NCBI GenBank assembly: GCA_944472135.2
Contig: OX235262.1
Span: forward strand, 58,066,440-58,130,439
Direction: 5' to 3'
Length of the DNA stretch: 64,000 nt
Source: Trichobilharzia regenti
Lineage: Eukaryota; Platyhelminthes; Trematoda; Strigeidida; Schistosomatidae
Both the position numbers and the translations under genes were made by a program. Positions 13,330 through 24,067 of this stretch are shown piece by piece. Position 1 is the first letter of the stretch. Each line of letters starts with the position of its first letter. The notes beneath the pieces were generated by a model. It ran no database searches. It saw nothing but the letters and a program-made list of their open reading frames with translations, and was not told the DNA's origin.

Positions 13330-15116
13330 AAATTTGTTTTTCTATTGTTTGAATGGACACACCACAAACCAGCAAGATTTCATCTCGATGCTGCTCAAGG
13401 AAGTGGAGACGCAGCTAGTCTGCTCGAGAAGGGAAACAGATGTGGGCACACATCATCATCTAGTTCAAGGACAAGGAGTGACTCTCAATGGATACCAGGA
13501 AGCTAATCAACGAGAGAAGAATGGTGCAAGGGAAGATGACTCAATGCAAAGACGACCAACAGAACGAGGAACTCATGTCAGTGTACATTACACTGAATGA
13601 AGAAGTGAAGAAGAGAGCCAGGAAAGACAAAAGACAATTCTACGACACAATGGCAGGTAACTGGAGCAGAACAAGCAGGCCACAGATGGAAGAGACTTCA
13701 GAACATGATATCAGACAACCAGGCTGCTCGCTATCCGGAAAAAGCAACCCTTTGAAACCTTTGAAATTTGTGCGAGGGAACCTTGTCACCATGAAAGAGA
13801 AACGAATGAAACAATTTGCACATCACTCAACAGGACTCTTGAATCAACCATCACCTGCAACTTGCCAAGGATCCAGAGAATGCCGCAGATTTGGTCACGC
13901 CATTATTTCAAACGCTTCGGAAAGAAGGAAAGGCACCCACCGACTGGAAGAAAGATTGGCCGCCTTGTCAAGCTTCCAAAGAATAGCAGCTTACGCCTCA
14001 CTCTGCAAGAACTGACTCTTGTCCACGCCGAGTAAAATAATACGTCGGATCATCCTGGAGAGAATAGAGAATGCACTAAACACAGAAATCCGCCAGCCCC
14101 ATCGAAACAAGCTAGCTGGATTCAGAGAAAACAAATCATAGCCTCATCGAATTGTAACTCTACGCATCGTCATCACAGAACACAGCCTAGAATAGAATGA
14201 CAGTCAAGCACCACTCCACCTCAAATTGATCAACTTCGAAAACGCCTCCGACAGATAGCGTTGACCGAGAAGTAATTTGGAAACTACTTCTACACTACGG
14301 CGTACAGTGTCCAAGGCTTTGTCAACCTCATCCAACAGCTAACACTGTGACAGTTTCACGTGTCAGGTGTTCCACAAAAGAAAACTCAGCGAAGCGTTCG
14401 AAGTGAATACAGGAGTAAGACAAGCTGGCTGTCTACTATCACTGGTGATATTCCTCATTTTAGGGGCCTAGATTATGCGTCAGACTGTGCGTTGTGAGTG
14501 AGAAGACAGGAATACACTAGATCACCGATAAGAAGACTCTAGACGATCTGTATTTCGCGCCTGGATGATATATGTCTAATGTAACACAAACTCGAAGACT
14601 TCCAGGTTGAAACCAACAAACTGGGTGAAGAGGCCAGCAGCGAAGACAGCACTCCAAGTGAACATTGATAGGCCGAGTTGATGAATATAACCAACGAACC
14701 ACAACAAGGACAACAACCACCACCAATCACCATCAACACGAGAGATGTGACAGATGTTACCTCCTTCACTTATCCGGCTAGGAAGCAGCGATTCAACTGC
14801 AGTCAGCCGGAGCTGATGAACATATCAAAGCCAGTCAGAATCGGAAATGCGAGAAACGCATTCATCAACCTGAAACCAGCTTGGTAATCTTCTACACTCA
14901 TTACAAGGAACACGACTCAGTTTTTCAACACCAATGCGAAATAGGTCAGGGTGAGAAACCTGCACTGCGTGTCACGAAGAGGATTTCCAACAGGCCACCG
15001 CAGACTTACACGAGACTTTCATCAACAGCTGCCACCTTCACTGGCTGGCTTCATACTAAAGATCAAATAGCCAGAAAGAAATGATAAGCAACAAGAAACT
15101 TCGGCTGATAACAAAC

Positions 15117-15128
15117 CAACGGAACAAG
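15117..15128 (+). repeat. Target-site duplication of the PLE, left
   Basis: CAACGGAACAAG immediately precedes the insertion and is repeated at 16902-16913. The uninterrupted sequence of copy B (near 50754-50766) has a single version, CAACGGAGCAAG. Confidence 0.85.
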
Positions 15129-15168
15129 AATATAAGAATAAAACTTGTGCACTGTGGTAGAGTGTAAT

Positions 15169-15623
15169 TCCATTATGGGTAAATTTTGTTTTGATAACGT
15201 CTCACAGCGTTATACAGTAATGTTTACTGATGACGTTTCGAGCACAATTTATTGCTCATAATCATATCAAGGTAATCACACGACTTCCTAAATTCATTTA
15301 TATAGTTCCATTGTTTTTCTCTTGACTTTCACTTGATTTGATTGGCAGTAGTATTTTCCATATTTCAGGTATGAGTGACGAGTCATTCCTATTGCATGTG
15401 TTGGGTGTAGACTCGATGAACAAGGATTCAGTAATCAACCTCTCTCTCCACCTACCTAGATTACTTTTTAGAATTTTAACCCTCTCCCACCCTATTGTGT
15501 GGTTGTGTGTTAGCGCATGCATTGCAATTGCTGAGCTTTTTTCTAAATTACTTATCTTCTCGGGGTCAACCATTCTTACCTTAGCTAAATTCTTATGCTC
15601 TGACAATCTGACTACCCCTGACC

Positions 15624-15628
<5 letters not shown>
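15169..15628 (-). repeat. Inverted copy of the PLE 3' end (left arm)
   Basis: This is the reverse complement of 16441-16900 with only scattered differences. The minus strand therefore encodes the GIY-YIG C-terminal half a second time (frame 15620-15298, through SNLEKSSAIAMHALTHNHT). The inner end abuts the (TA)n tract. Confidence 0.85.
15228..15273 (-). ncRNA. Hammerhead-ribozyme-like motif, left arm
   Basis: On the minus strand this carries the same ATGATTATGAGC, loop, GCTCGAAACGTC arrangement as the right terminus. See the right-arm entry for the comparison with the hammerhead core. Two core positions deviate, so activity is doubtful. Confidence 0.4.

Positions 15629-15656
<28 letters not shown>
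15628..15656. repeat. (TA)n microsatellite at the PLE inversion junction
   Basis: About 14 TA units lie exactly between the inverted 3'-end copy and the reverse-transcriptase core. The tract codes for a spurious run of alternating Tyr-Ile in the long plus-strand frame. Confidence 0.9.
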
Positions 15657-15660
<4 letters not shown>

Positions 15661-16771
15661 AACAGAAGGTGTAGCAATGGGATCACCAATATCCCCTATC
15701 GTAGCAGACATATTTATGGACAGCTGGGAAAATAGTGCCCTCAATACATTTAACCCTACTCCGAAAATATGGTGGAGATATGTGGATGACACTTTCACAG
15801 TGCTAAAAACAGAACACATCTCTAGCTTCTTGACACATATAAACTCACAAGTTGATGGAATAAAATTCACATTTGAATCAGAAAATGAACAAGGAGAATT
15901 AGCTATGCTAGATTGTAAGATAAAAAGAATAGAAGAAGGCAAACTACACACTAGTGTTTATAGAAAACCAACGCATTCTAATAGATATTTAGACTTTAAT
16001 TCGTCTCATCCTTTAACTGTTAAGGCAGGCTTAGTTAAATGTTTAACAAACCGAGCAGTGGCACTAAGTAGCACAAAAAAAGATCTAAATGATGAATTAA
16101 AACAGATAGAAGAAGCGTTGGTGTTGAATAACTATCCTATAAAATTCATTAGGAAGATCACTAAAGGCCAAAAACAAAATAAAAATAATTGTGAAACTAG
16201 TAATAATAACATAAATAAGAAAGAATATAAGTCATCCACAGTTATACCATATAAAGAGGGGACATCTGAGACACTACGTAGGATTCTGAATAAAATAGGA
16301 ATTAGGGTGGCATTTAAACCTACAAACTCACTCAGGGACAAGCTTTGTAGGTTAAAGGACCCAGTTGACCCAATTAGACAAAATAATATTATTTACAAAA
16401 TACCATGCAATGACTGTGAGGTCAACTACATAGGTCAAACTAGTAGGTCAGGGGTAGTCAGATTGTCAGAATATAAGAATTTAGCTAAGGTAAGAATGGT
16501 TGACCCCGAGAAGATAAGTAATTTAGAAAAAAGCTCAGCAATTGCAATGCATGCGCTAACACACAACCACACAATAGGGTGGGAGAGGGTTAAAATTCTA
16601 AAAAGTAATCTAGGTAGGTGGAGAGAGAGGTTGATTACTGAATCCTTGTTCATCGAGTCTACACCCAACACATGCAATAGGAATGACTCGTCACTCATAC
16701 CTGAAATATGGAAAATACTACTACCAATCAAATCAAGTGAAAGTCAAGAGAAAAACAATGGAACTATATAA
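15657..16771 (+). pseudogene. Penelope-like reverse transcriptase / GIY-YIG endonuclease, N-terminally truncated
   Basis: The protein of a PLE copies element RNA at nicked DNA ends. The readable part begins in the middle of the reverse transcriptase with EGVAMGSPISPIVADIFM and the catalytic YVDD box (WRYVDDTF, near 15775-15795), followed by the thumb region and a Lys/Asn-rich linker. It ends with a GIY-YIG endonuclease whose signature is YKIPCNDCEVNYIGQTSR (near 16395-16445). The stop is TAA at 16769-16771. The open frame extends upstream to 15338, but that part is antisense of the inverted arm plus the (TA)n tract and is not genuine coding. Lacking the first reverse-transcriptase motifs, it cannot be functional. 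Confidence 0.8.
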
Positions 16772-16900
16772 ATGAATTTAGGAAGTCGTGTGATTACCTT
16801 GATATGATTATGAGCAATAAATTGTGCTCGAAACGTCATCAGTAAACATTACTGTATAACGCTGTGAGACTTTATCAAAACAAAATTAACGCATAATGGA
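16441..16900 (+). repeat. PLE 3' end (right arm of inverted repeat)
   Basis: The arm contains the GIY-YIG C-terminal half and the 3' UTR, ending ACGCATAATGGA directly before the right target duplication. It pairs with 15169-15628, so a transcript could fold into a roughly 460-bp hairpin with a core-sized loop. Confidence 0.85.
16797..16843 (+). ncRNA. Hammerhead-ribozyme-like motif, right arm
   Basis: The sequence shows CTTGAT, then ATGATTATGAGC, a loop, GCTC, then GAAACGTCATCAG. GAGCA and TGCTC can form helix II; CTTGAT and ATCAG can form helix I; GAAAC-GTC matches the conserved 3' core with the very short helix III described for PLE hammerheads. The CTGATGA box is represented by ATGATTA, with changes at its first C and at the later G, positions normally needed for catalysis. 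This suggests a decayed ribozyme. Confidence 0.45.
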
Positions 16901-16901
16901 G

Positions 16902-16913
16902 CAACGGAACAAG
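16902..16913 (+). repeat. Target-site duplication of the PLE, right
   Basis: This second CAACGGAACAAG is followed by AGCCAATTTCTC, matching copy B after its single target. Confidence 0.85.
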
Positions 16914-17232
16914 AGCCAATTTCTCAACAAATATGTAGGAGGAAATGGAGATGGATCGTGTACACGTTGAGGTTATCGTCGAATGACCTGGCTCGCTGTG
17001 CAGGTCATCGATCGAGTGGAAAACTAATAGGAAGCGGCGCGTCAGTCGTCAGTGCGAGGGTGACAGGGAGGAAATCGTAATAGGAGGAGATGAGAGAGAG
17101 TTAAGCGAATCGTTGACCCAGCTGCAGAGGATCGGAGAAAATACAGCAAAGTGGAGCTGTGTTCCTGAAGCCCTATATCTTATTCTAAATCCAACGGAAC
17201 AATAATTATAAGAGTAAATAAATCGACTGGAC

Positions 17233-18289
17233 ATTTAAATCATTCCATAACACTTACAATGCCCACATTCTTGCTATATGTATAATTTTTGTACCATTTT
17301 GTATCTGCTTTTTTGTTTATAGCCTTTTGCGTAAGTTAAAGAAGAATCTCATTTGACTAGTGGTATTTACTGGGAAGTCTAAATTCATGCATCACAAATA
17401 TACTCCTAATTTCATCATTCGAACATTTCATTAGAGGTAAGACAGAAAAAAGTTTTATCTGTCGTAGACATACAGCCTACAGCATTTTACAAAATCGAGT
17501 GGATGATACGTGTTCAAAAAGCATCCACTGTGTATCAGGTCAACAACACTCAACTAATTAATCTTAAACACTACCATCGAAGTCAACACTCAACAGTCTT
17601 TTTCCAAGATAAAGACTTAGACATCAATCATCAGATCTTGATTGACAACTTCATGCCTAATAATGTGTTAAACAGTGTGTAACTGCACTATCAAACAAAA
17701 ACACAAAAGAAACACTGCTGACAGTCATTTATTTCTAATGAATGATGAATATTGTTATTTTGTATTATAACGAATTAATCATGTACCAGTCATCTGATTG
17801 ATTCGAAACAGTCACATAATCATTTCTAGAAGTCGAATGACCTAATTAAATTGAGGTAACCACGTGATAATAAATTGTGATTGTGTAACAGGTAAAAGTT
17901 TTATAAATACTTCAGTTATATTTAGCTAATCAGTTCATCTGTCATTAGAGAAATAGGTAGGTCTAACTATTGCTATTACTATTACTGATTCTTATTACTA
18001 TTATTACCGTCATCATTAAACATCTTTATACTTCATACATTTATTACGCTTTATGAATTTGAACGAAGCAAGAACCATCATTTATTCCCTCGGCTTATGA
18101 TCACTTGGTTACAACTCAAAGACATCATTAATTACACGCATGAAAACAATCTTGACATCCTTGAAGAGTTCATCTTCAAACAAAAATTAGTCAGTCAATA
18201 TATGTATACAATGCTAGTAAGAATAGTAAACACTTTATCCCGAACATTAACAGTTTTACCCAATCGAAATTTTCAACATTTTGTAATGA
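17233..18289. other. Unassigned AT-rich DNA (copy A)
   Basis: No gene recognised. A short TTACTA/TTATTACTA-rich stretch lies at about 17965-18008. Its complement lies downstream of the antisense PLE relic and could be that element's 3' tail. Copy B equivalent is 51080-52141. Confidence 0.4.
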
Positions 18290-18656
18290 GATGAAATCGA
18301 TAATGGAAACGTCCAGTAAGCAGTGCAAGGAAAGACTGACATCCCCTTCCTTCTCAACGCATAAATCAGGTTCAGTGCGCTTGATGGAGTTTGCTTCGGA
18401 AAACTTGGGGAGAATTGAATTCCCTCACCTACTGATAGTTTCGAATCATCTGCGACGTTCACCTCATGACCCGTGTCAAGGAGATGCCTGGCAACGGCAC
18501 TGTGAAAGCATCTGTCCCGTTAGACATAGGCTTTTTGGTACATGTTCGGAAAATCGTACCTACGCCCTTCTTTCTGCTCACCGAATCTAACTGCTTCTGT
18601 AGATACATGTAATTTGTATATATAGTTGGGGTTGACATGTAAAGGATATGAGTCAA
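18290..18656 (-). mobile_element. Second Penelope-like element relic, GIY-YIG C-terminal region (copy A)
   Basis: Minus-strand frames read RKKGVGTIFRTCTKKP, a degraded version of the HSAVARHLLDTGHEV motif better preserved in copy B, then (after a frameshift) a degraded PDLCVEKEGDVSLSL region. This pattern, a conserved HLLDTGH histidine block followed by PDLC and SLSL, is typical of the end of GIY-YIG domains in PLE proteins. It is a different lineage from the 15129 element. Copy A has an extra frameshift relative to copy B (52142-52510). Confidence 0.55.
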
Positions 18657-18689
18657 TTTTTTACTGCAACAAAGAGCAAGTTGTTCGAT

Positions 18690-18850
18690 AGACGGAAGTT
18701 AGATTAGCTGGTGGATAGGCTCTGGCTTGTCACGTTCTCATGTCAATTGCAGTTAGCCTCAGCTGTCCTTTGATGTTAAAGTACGCTGAAAATTCCATAC
18801 CTGTACCACAAATACTGTTTGGAATAAAGCTGTTATTATTATTATATATA
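18690..18850 (+). mobile_element. Probable non-LTR 3' tail
   Basis: A non-coding stretch ends in TTTGGAATAAAGCTG followed by TTATTATTATTATATATA. The AATAAA plus TTA-repeat ending is the style seen at the end of the CR1-like relic near 20090. No coding remains. It lies just upstream of the signal-peptide exon. Copy B equivalent is 52540-52705. Confidence 0.4.
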
Positions 18851-18984
18851 AAAAGTGAGGACTACAGATAGACCAGATATTATCATCGTATTTTCATTCT
18901 GTTCATCGCATCAAACTTGTTTTCCTTCTTTCTTCATAGAATTGTTCTCATCTGGTTGATTACTGCGAAAAGTGTGTGAAAATT

Positions 18985-21052
18985 ATGCGAAGTATCCTCT
19001 TGTTTCTACTAATCGGTGGTGACATTTATAATGTTCACATAAACAGTAAGTCGGCTTGAACTGAGTTATTGTTACACGTACATATGAACTGACGTCTTAC
19101 TTTGCTGTATTAATACACATAAAACACGATAAATCAGGCGAACTACGTAGATAGAAGTCTAGGTAGCCCAACATTACAACAAACAGCCAGGAATATTCTC
19201 GCTTATTGTCTCGCTGACAAATACGTCCGGATCTGATTGTTCCAAACTTAACAGCTACTCTTCGGATATCAGACAATGGCCTAAGCTAAATGGTTTTTGC
19301 TTCAATACCTCTAAATTTCAGTCAATTAACTTGACATTAAGGCGTAGATGCTTCACAAGCTGTTTCCAGATAAAAGGGTACTGAAACGGAAACTAGGTCA
19401 AGCATAAAATACATTGAAGTAGTTTTATTCTCTGACCTCTCTTCGTTCGTCATCCTGTATCTCGTCGATTTCCAAGAACACGGCCCGTCTAACCTTCCAC
19501 ATCAAGAAATCAAGACAACGAGAAGTCACTCAGCCTCTACTTTCACAGCTTGTCAACTCATGCATCCTACCTACTGTACTTCACTGCTCCGCCTTAGTCT
19601 TTCCTGAGCTACTCATAAAGGACTATGCCATAATGCGAAAGGCTTTAAAGGTTGTCAGTAAGACTAGAGATCACTGGAAAAGAATATCCGCACATAAAAC
19701 CGATCACAGACGTCCAGTGATACCTCATTCGGCTTGATCGAATTCTATGTGACACAGATAGTGTTAAGCGTTAAACCTACAACTTACTATGTTATTAGCG
19801 AGAAAATCGGCTCTTCCACCCCTCCTATTAGTAATCTAATCGTGACACTATTTGAATTAACTAATAATTTAAGCTAATAAGTTTAATATCACTGTTTTAC
19901 ACATTCTTTGAAATTTCGATTTTATTATCATTGTAATTACCACAATAGACTGCGATTATGAATCATGTAATATTATATTTCGTCTTTGCTTTTCCGCTTG
20001 CTTATCGAGTAAAAAAGATGCAACACTGTAGTGAATGATGAGAATTCCCCACGCTATCATGACTACTGTTTTGGAATAAAGCAAATCATTATTATTATTA
20101 GTAGTATAGTAGTAGTAGTATTACATTTCATTGTTGAAATGCACAAGTGAGAAAATTAGAATCGGTTTTGTAAGTAAAAGCTTGAAGTCACATGAAAATA
20201 GTCCTCGTAGCCTCTCACTTGGCGTTCACTTTGGAAAGCTCTTAGAAGTATGTTGGAAATCGCAGATATCTTCTGGTGGATTTTGTAGGACTATTTAGCA
20301 CAGATTAGTTTTACGTCAAACGGTTGTTCATAAAAGTGATACTGATTTTGTGTTCAGGGTTAATACTCTTAATCCGACGGATATGTTACTCTTTAACGAA
20401 ACTTCATTATCTCTTGAACTTCGGAAAAGAGAAACACTGAGCAACTCAGAAGCTGGTAACATGATTTTGTGCATTCTTTTCGTAGGAATAATTGCGCAAT
20501 TATTCTCGAGAAATTATCTGTGATTAACATAGTCTGATTGACATAAAAGTTGGTCTAACTTTGTGTGGATTTTTATCAAAATAAATTACTACATTCCATG
20601 TTTTGAATGTAATTGAGTCTGTCTCACTATTTTTACTCATTCCACTAGGTATTCCGTTGAACAAAAATGGACTCCCACAGGTTCCACTTTTGCCTCGAAC
20701 ACTTCCTCCATCCGGACAATCCCCAGATTTCGCACCACCCCCGTCATTCGGACAACTCCCACAATTTGGATCACCTCCGTCATTTGGACAACCTCCACAA
20801 TTTGAACCACCGCCATCATTCGGACAACCTCCACAATATGGACCACCTCCATCATTCGCACAACCTCCACAATTTGGACCACCTCCATCATTCGGACAAC
20901 CTCCACAATTTGGACCACCTCCATCATTCGGACAACCTCCACAATTCGGTACACCGCGATCATTCGGACAAACCCCACAATTCGGACCACCTACATCATT
21001 CGGACAACCTCCACAATTTGGACCACCTCCACCATTCCCACAACCTGCATAA
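18985..21052 (+). CDS. Secreted proline-rich 12-residue-repeat protein, copy A (truncated)
   Basis: Two exons are proposed: 18985-19045 and 20649 onward. Exon 1 starts with ATG and encodes a hydrophobic leader (MRSILLFLLIGGDIYNVHIN), then a consensus donor A|GTAAGT. The acceptor at 20647-20648 follows a pyrimidine-rich tract (ACTATTTTTACTCATTCCACTAG). Joining phase 1 to phase 1 keeps the frame into IPLNKNGLPQVP and then about nine imperfect PPSFGQPPQFGP units. In copy A a TAA at 21050-21052, where copy B keeps a sense codon in the repeat, cuts the product to about 154 residues; the frame then stays open to 21248-21250. The product is probably secreted. Function is unknown: a gland, tegument or eggshell protein is conceivable but unsupported. 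Extra micro-exons in the 1.6-kb intron cannot be excluded. Confidence 0.55.
19140..20112 (+). mobile_element. CR1-like non-LTR relic in the intron (copy A)
   Basis: The frame around 19495-19665 reads HIKKSRQREVTQPLLSQL, then VNSCILPTVLHCSALVFPEL and an MRKALKVVSK segment. This is the order seen near the C-terminus of CR1/SR1-type reverse-transcriptase proteins. Stops interrupt it. The 3' UTR runs to TTTTGGAATAAAGC followed by an ATTATTATTAGTAGTAG tail near 20070-20125. It sits in sense inside the host gene's intron. Copy B equivalent is 52990-53966. Confidence 0.6.
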
Positions 21053-21058
21053 TTCGCA
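20712..21058 (+). repeat. 36-bp coding minisatellite (copy A)
   Basis: About nine to ten tandem 36-bp units encode PPSFGQPPQFGP-like repeats. The unit length is a multiple of three and contains few stops in any frame, which explains open frames on both strands here. Units 7-9 are the most divergent, including the premature TAA. Confidence 0.9.
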
Positions 21059-21250
21059 CCACCGCCATCAGATGGGCGAACTCCTCAGTTAGCACCAGTC
21101 CCTCTTTCAGGATCTCCTCATGGATCTGCATTGATTAACCAACTACCTTCTGGTGGACAGTCCCCTCCACTCGGACCACCAATGTCCAACAATGACGGAT
21201 CAAAACCCTCACCTCCAGCTGAGTCTGAACACCCATCAGCGGAGAAATAA

Positions 21251-24067
21251 ACAAGAATCTCATTCCAAGTGAAAACATTGGTATTTCTATGATTTCGCTA
21301 ACACTCGATACGTTTCGCCTATAAAAACATCCAGATTTTTCTGTCTACAAATGAAAAAGTAGAGGAATAAAACGTCTTCATTCACATTTATCAGAGATAT
21401 CAGTACTCTTTCATAATTTTGTCTACCACATTTTATTTTCATATGACATCTTCACGATTTGTATAAATGTGAATCACTCTCATTCTCTTTCGGTTTCACA
21501 TCACACCCTTCTCATTTCGACAGTATATTGTAATCATCTTTGTTGAATTACTTGTTCTGTTCTGTTTTGTTTTAAACAATGTACCAATTTCGCTTTTCAG
21601 TTTCATCATTAATAAATGTATATATTATACTTATTTCGAATACAGAAGGCAGCTATCGATTATTGTTATTATTTAATACATTTCATTATTGCATAGGGTT
21701 TCCAGTGGAATTAAGGGCTTCAACAGCCCATGTGCACCTCACCAAGTTCAGCTGAGTGGTGTTTGCCTGACCTTATGAATCCCATACGCCCCCATTTCCT
21801 CCTGACGCGGTGTTCTCCATTTTATTCTTAGAAAACACTGAATTCGTCATCTCCCATTCGCAATGCATTTTGGCTTCTTCTTGGTGTCAATCAAATGTCT
21901 CCTCCAGTCATATCCAGTACATCCTGATTTCATTCTGCATTTCATTCTTTGTTGTTAATTCCTTCTCAAAATTCGATCTTCTATATCGAACCAGGGAATG
22001 CATTTGATGAAAAACGTTTGCCATAGACTCTTCGAATCAGTTTCATTGACTAACTAAACCTCTGAATCATGCAAAGATATAGACTGACTTGACAAAAATG
22101 CTGCAAACTAGGAAGATGTTCCTTTGTTCGAGCCCATTTGTGATGAAAATCTCAAGCCTATTCCTTGTTCTGCATGCAGCACGTTTCAACACTGATTTCA
22201 GATAATTGAAGGTCTGTCATTCTTTTTCAATCTTGCATTTCAAATTCTCATCCATGCTACTTGTAGTTGACACGAAGCTGTCAGTTATCTGAATAAATAT
22301 CATGATGGTAAACGATTGAGGAACTGTGACAGTGTCCCATTTCCTGTTGGAATCATTTATGCTCAGACTGGACACTAACAGAAGACATTTATGGCGTTTA
22401 AAAGTGTATTTCGTGTAAAATAATCTGCTAATGTTTGGATGCAAATATCTCAGAAATACAAGCGAAATTTTCAAAACATGGCGTAATTAGAACAACAAAT
22501 ATCACAGTTATAATTTAACCAGAGAACTGATGGTGTCTATACCAGTATAAAATATCAGTAATAACACCTAATAAAACAGTCACAAGTTCAGAGGTTAACA
22601 AAATGCTTTGGACGACGATTAAACAAACATTTCTACATAAGAGATTCGGTAAATAGTGTACAAACATGCGATACTTCTAGTAAAGTATACTCCACAAGAA
22701 AGCAATCAGATATACACCACCCACATTCTGAACACTGTGAGATGACAGTCATTAACCTAATTATGTTAAATACTGATCCGTCACAAACATGGTGTTCCAC
22801 TATGTGAAGATGCTTTACATGTGTCTTATCATGAAATAGAAAAATCACGAGGACACACATTTACCATTTGTGTACTTACAAACGGTCGTGTGATGAATTT
22901 CTCTGAACATATCGATTGAACTCAATACGTGCTACAGATAAATAAGCCGTAATAATAATCATAATCATAACTAAATTTACCAATGTAAGATTAAAAGAGA
23001 TTTCCCACTCAAATATTATTTGTCTCAGCGAGAAATGTATACTAGACCTGAACCTCTCGTAAACCACATCTAGTTGAAAACAATTATCACCTTTTATTCG
23101 CCGTCGTAATTATGTGAAATCAAACAAGAATTATGTATTTGAATGCGATTGTACAGCTTTTGAAAATGAAAGATATCTCTGCTGAATTTCGTGTTCTCTG
23201 CATTCTAAGGATCATGAGTAGATTATTTGTGGCGGCCTTTCCTAAATCACTGAGCTACCAAGTATCTATCTTCCATTTAAATAAATAACATACTGCTTTA
23301 ATTATCCAACGACGTTGTTGACTCATAGTCTCTTCTCAAGTGCAATTTCTGAAACGGCTTTCAACATACTCCTATGAGGCTTCCTCAGTGAAATCACAAG
23401 CAGTAAAGTCGATGAATCATTGATTAATTTGATTCATGAAATTTACTTACCTCGTTGACATGGATAGCAAGCAGACGATTTCAGTGAGTGAAATTATTTT
23501 CTTTTTCGACAATGTCATCTCCTGGGCTATGAACTCCGGAATATATAACACAGAGAGAGAGGAAGCTTCCGAAACTGTTAACGCTTAAAGGTCAAGATGT
23601 AATGAGTGACAGGGTGAAGCTGTGTAACACAGATATGGATTTGAAACTTGGAAATAAGAAACACCATATATGACGTTTGGACAGATGACGTGATTGGATA
23701 ATACTAATATTAATAATGCTGAAACAGTAGACTATTTATGGTGGGAAAGATGTAGAGAAATGATGAACCTGAGTTCCTCGCTATACAAAATCTTGACTGA
23801 AAATTTGGGATCACGAAAGTTTTGGCTATGCCCAGAGAGACACCTCGGTCACATTGTCCCAGATAAGTGCCAATGGATGTCACGCATAGATCGTCAGGAT
23901 GATTCAAATGGAGTTATCTCACTTGAGTTGACACTAGGTTCTGTTTCGAACCATTTTCCTAGCAAATTCTCACTTTTTGAATTAGAAATAATACATGACA
24001 CCTATTTCATTTCCTACAGCTTCAATTGCACAACAATGTTGTTGATTCATAGTGTATTCACAAGTAT
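21251..24067. other. 3' flank of the repeat gene and unassigned DNA (copy A)
   Basis: An AATAAA at 21366-21371, 116 nt after the original stop codon, is a plausible polyadenylation signal, with others near 21610. The rest has no recognised gene. About 23320-23660 resembles 26790-27065 (shared motifs around GATTTCAGTGA and CACAGATATGGAT), indicating an older internal duplication. About 23930-23990 resembles 7655-7720. Confidence 0.45.

Larger units (their letters stand above)
15129..16901 (+). mobile_element. Penelope-like element with inverted 3' end at its 5' side
   Basis: This 1773-bp insertion is bounded by a 12-bp target duplication and is absent from copy B. Its order is: about 40 bp of unique sequence; an inverted copy of the element's own 3' 460 bp (15169-15628); a (TA)n tract; a 5'-truncated core with Penelope reverse transcriptase; GIY-YIG endonuclease coding; and the 3' end (16441-16900). 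The two 460-bp arms are nearly identical in inverted orientation. PLEs are known for 5' truncation and for partially inverted or tandem insertions. The missing N-terminal half of the reverse transcriptase makes this copy dead. Confidence 0.85.
13330..17232 (+). mobile_element. RTE-clade element, degenerate 5'-truncated copy interrupted by a PLE (copy A)
   Basis: Homology to the RTE protein begins near 13340 with a degraded version of the TENQIDFIS endonuclease motif. It continues through the linker region (REKNGAREDDSMQRRPTE, KKRARKDKRQFYDTMAG), reverse transcriptase (SEAFEVNTGVRQAGCLLSL near 14390-14460) and the 3' UTR. It ends in an AATAATTATAAGAGTAAATAA tail near 17200-17225. Many stops and frameshifts make it non-functional. 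A Penelope-like element sits inside at 15129-16901, and the equivalent copy at 48970-51070 lacks it. Confidence 0.75.

Noticed and set aside
15338..15656. N-terminal extension of the 477-codon plus-strand frame leading into the Penelope protein
   Set aside because: It is antisense of the inverted GIY-YIG arm followed by the (TA)n tract, so the apparent fusion is accidental.
20359..20525. Possible middle exon (LNPTDMLLFNET region) of the repeat gene
   Set aside because: Its phase does not fit the leader exon, and copy A ends it with a stop. Left as intron, although a small exon cannot be excluded.
20603..20648. Upstream ATG giving an open frame directly into the repeat exon without splicing
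   Set aside because: The stretch is a typical pyrimidine-rich intron end with an acceptor AG, and a leader exon with a matching phase exists at 18985.
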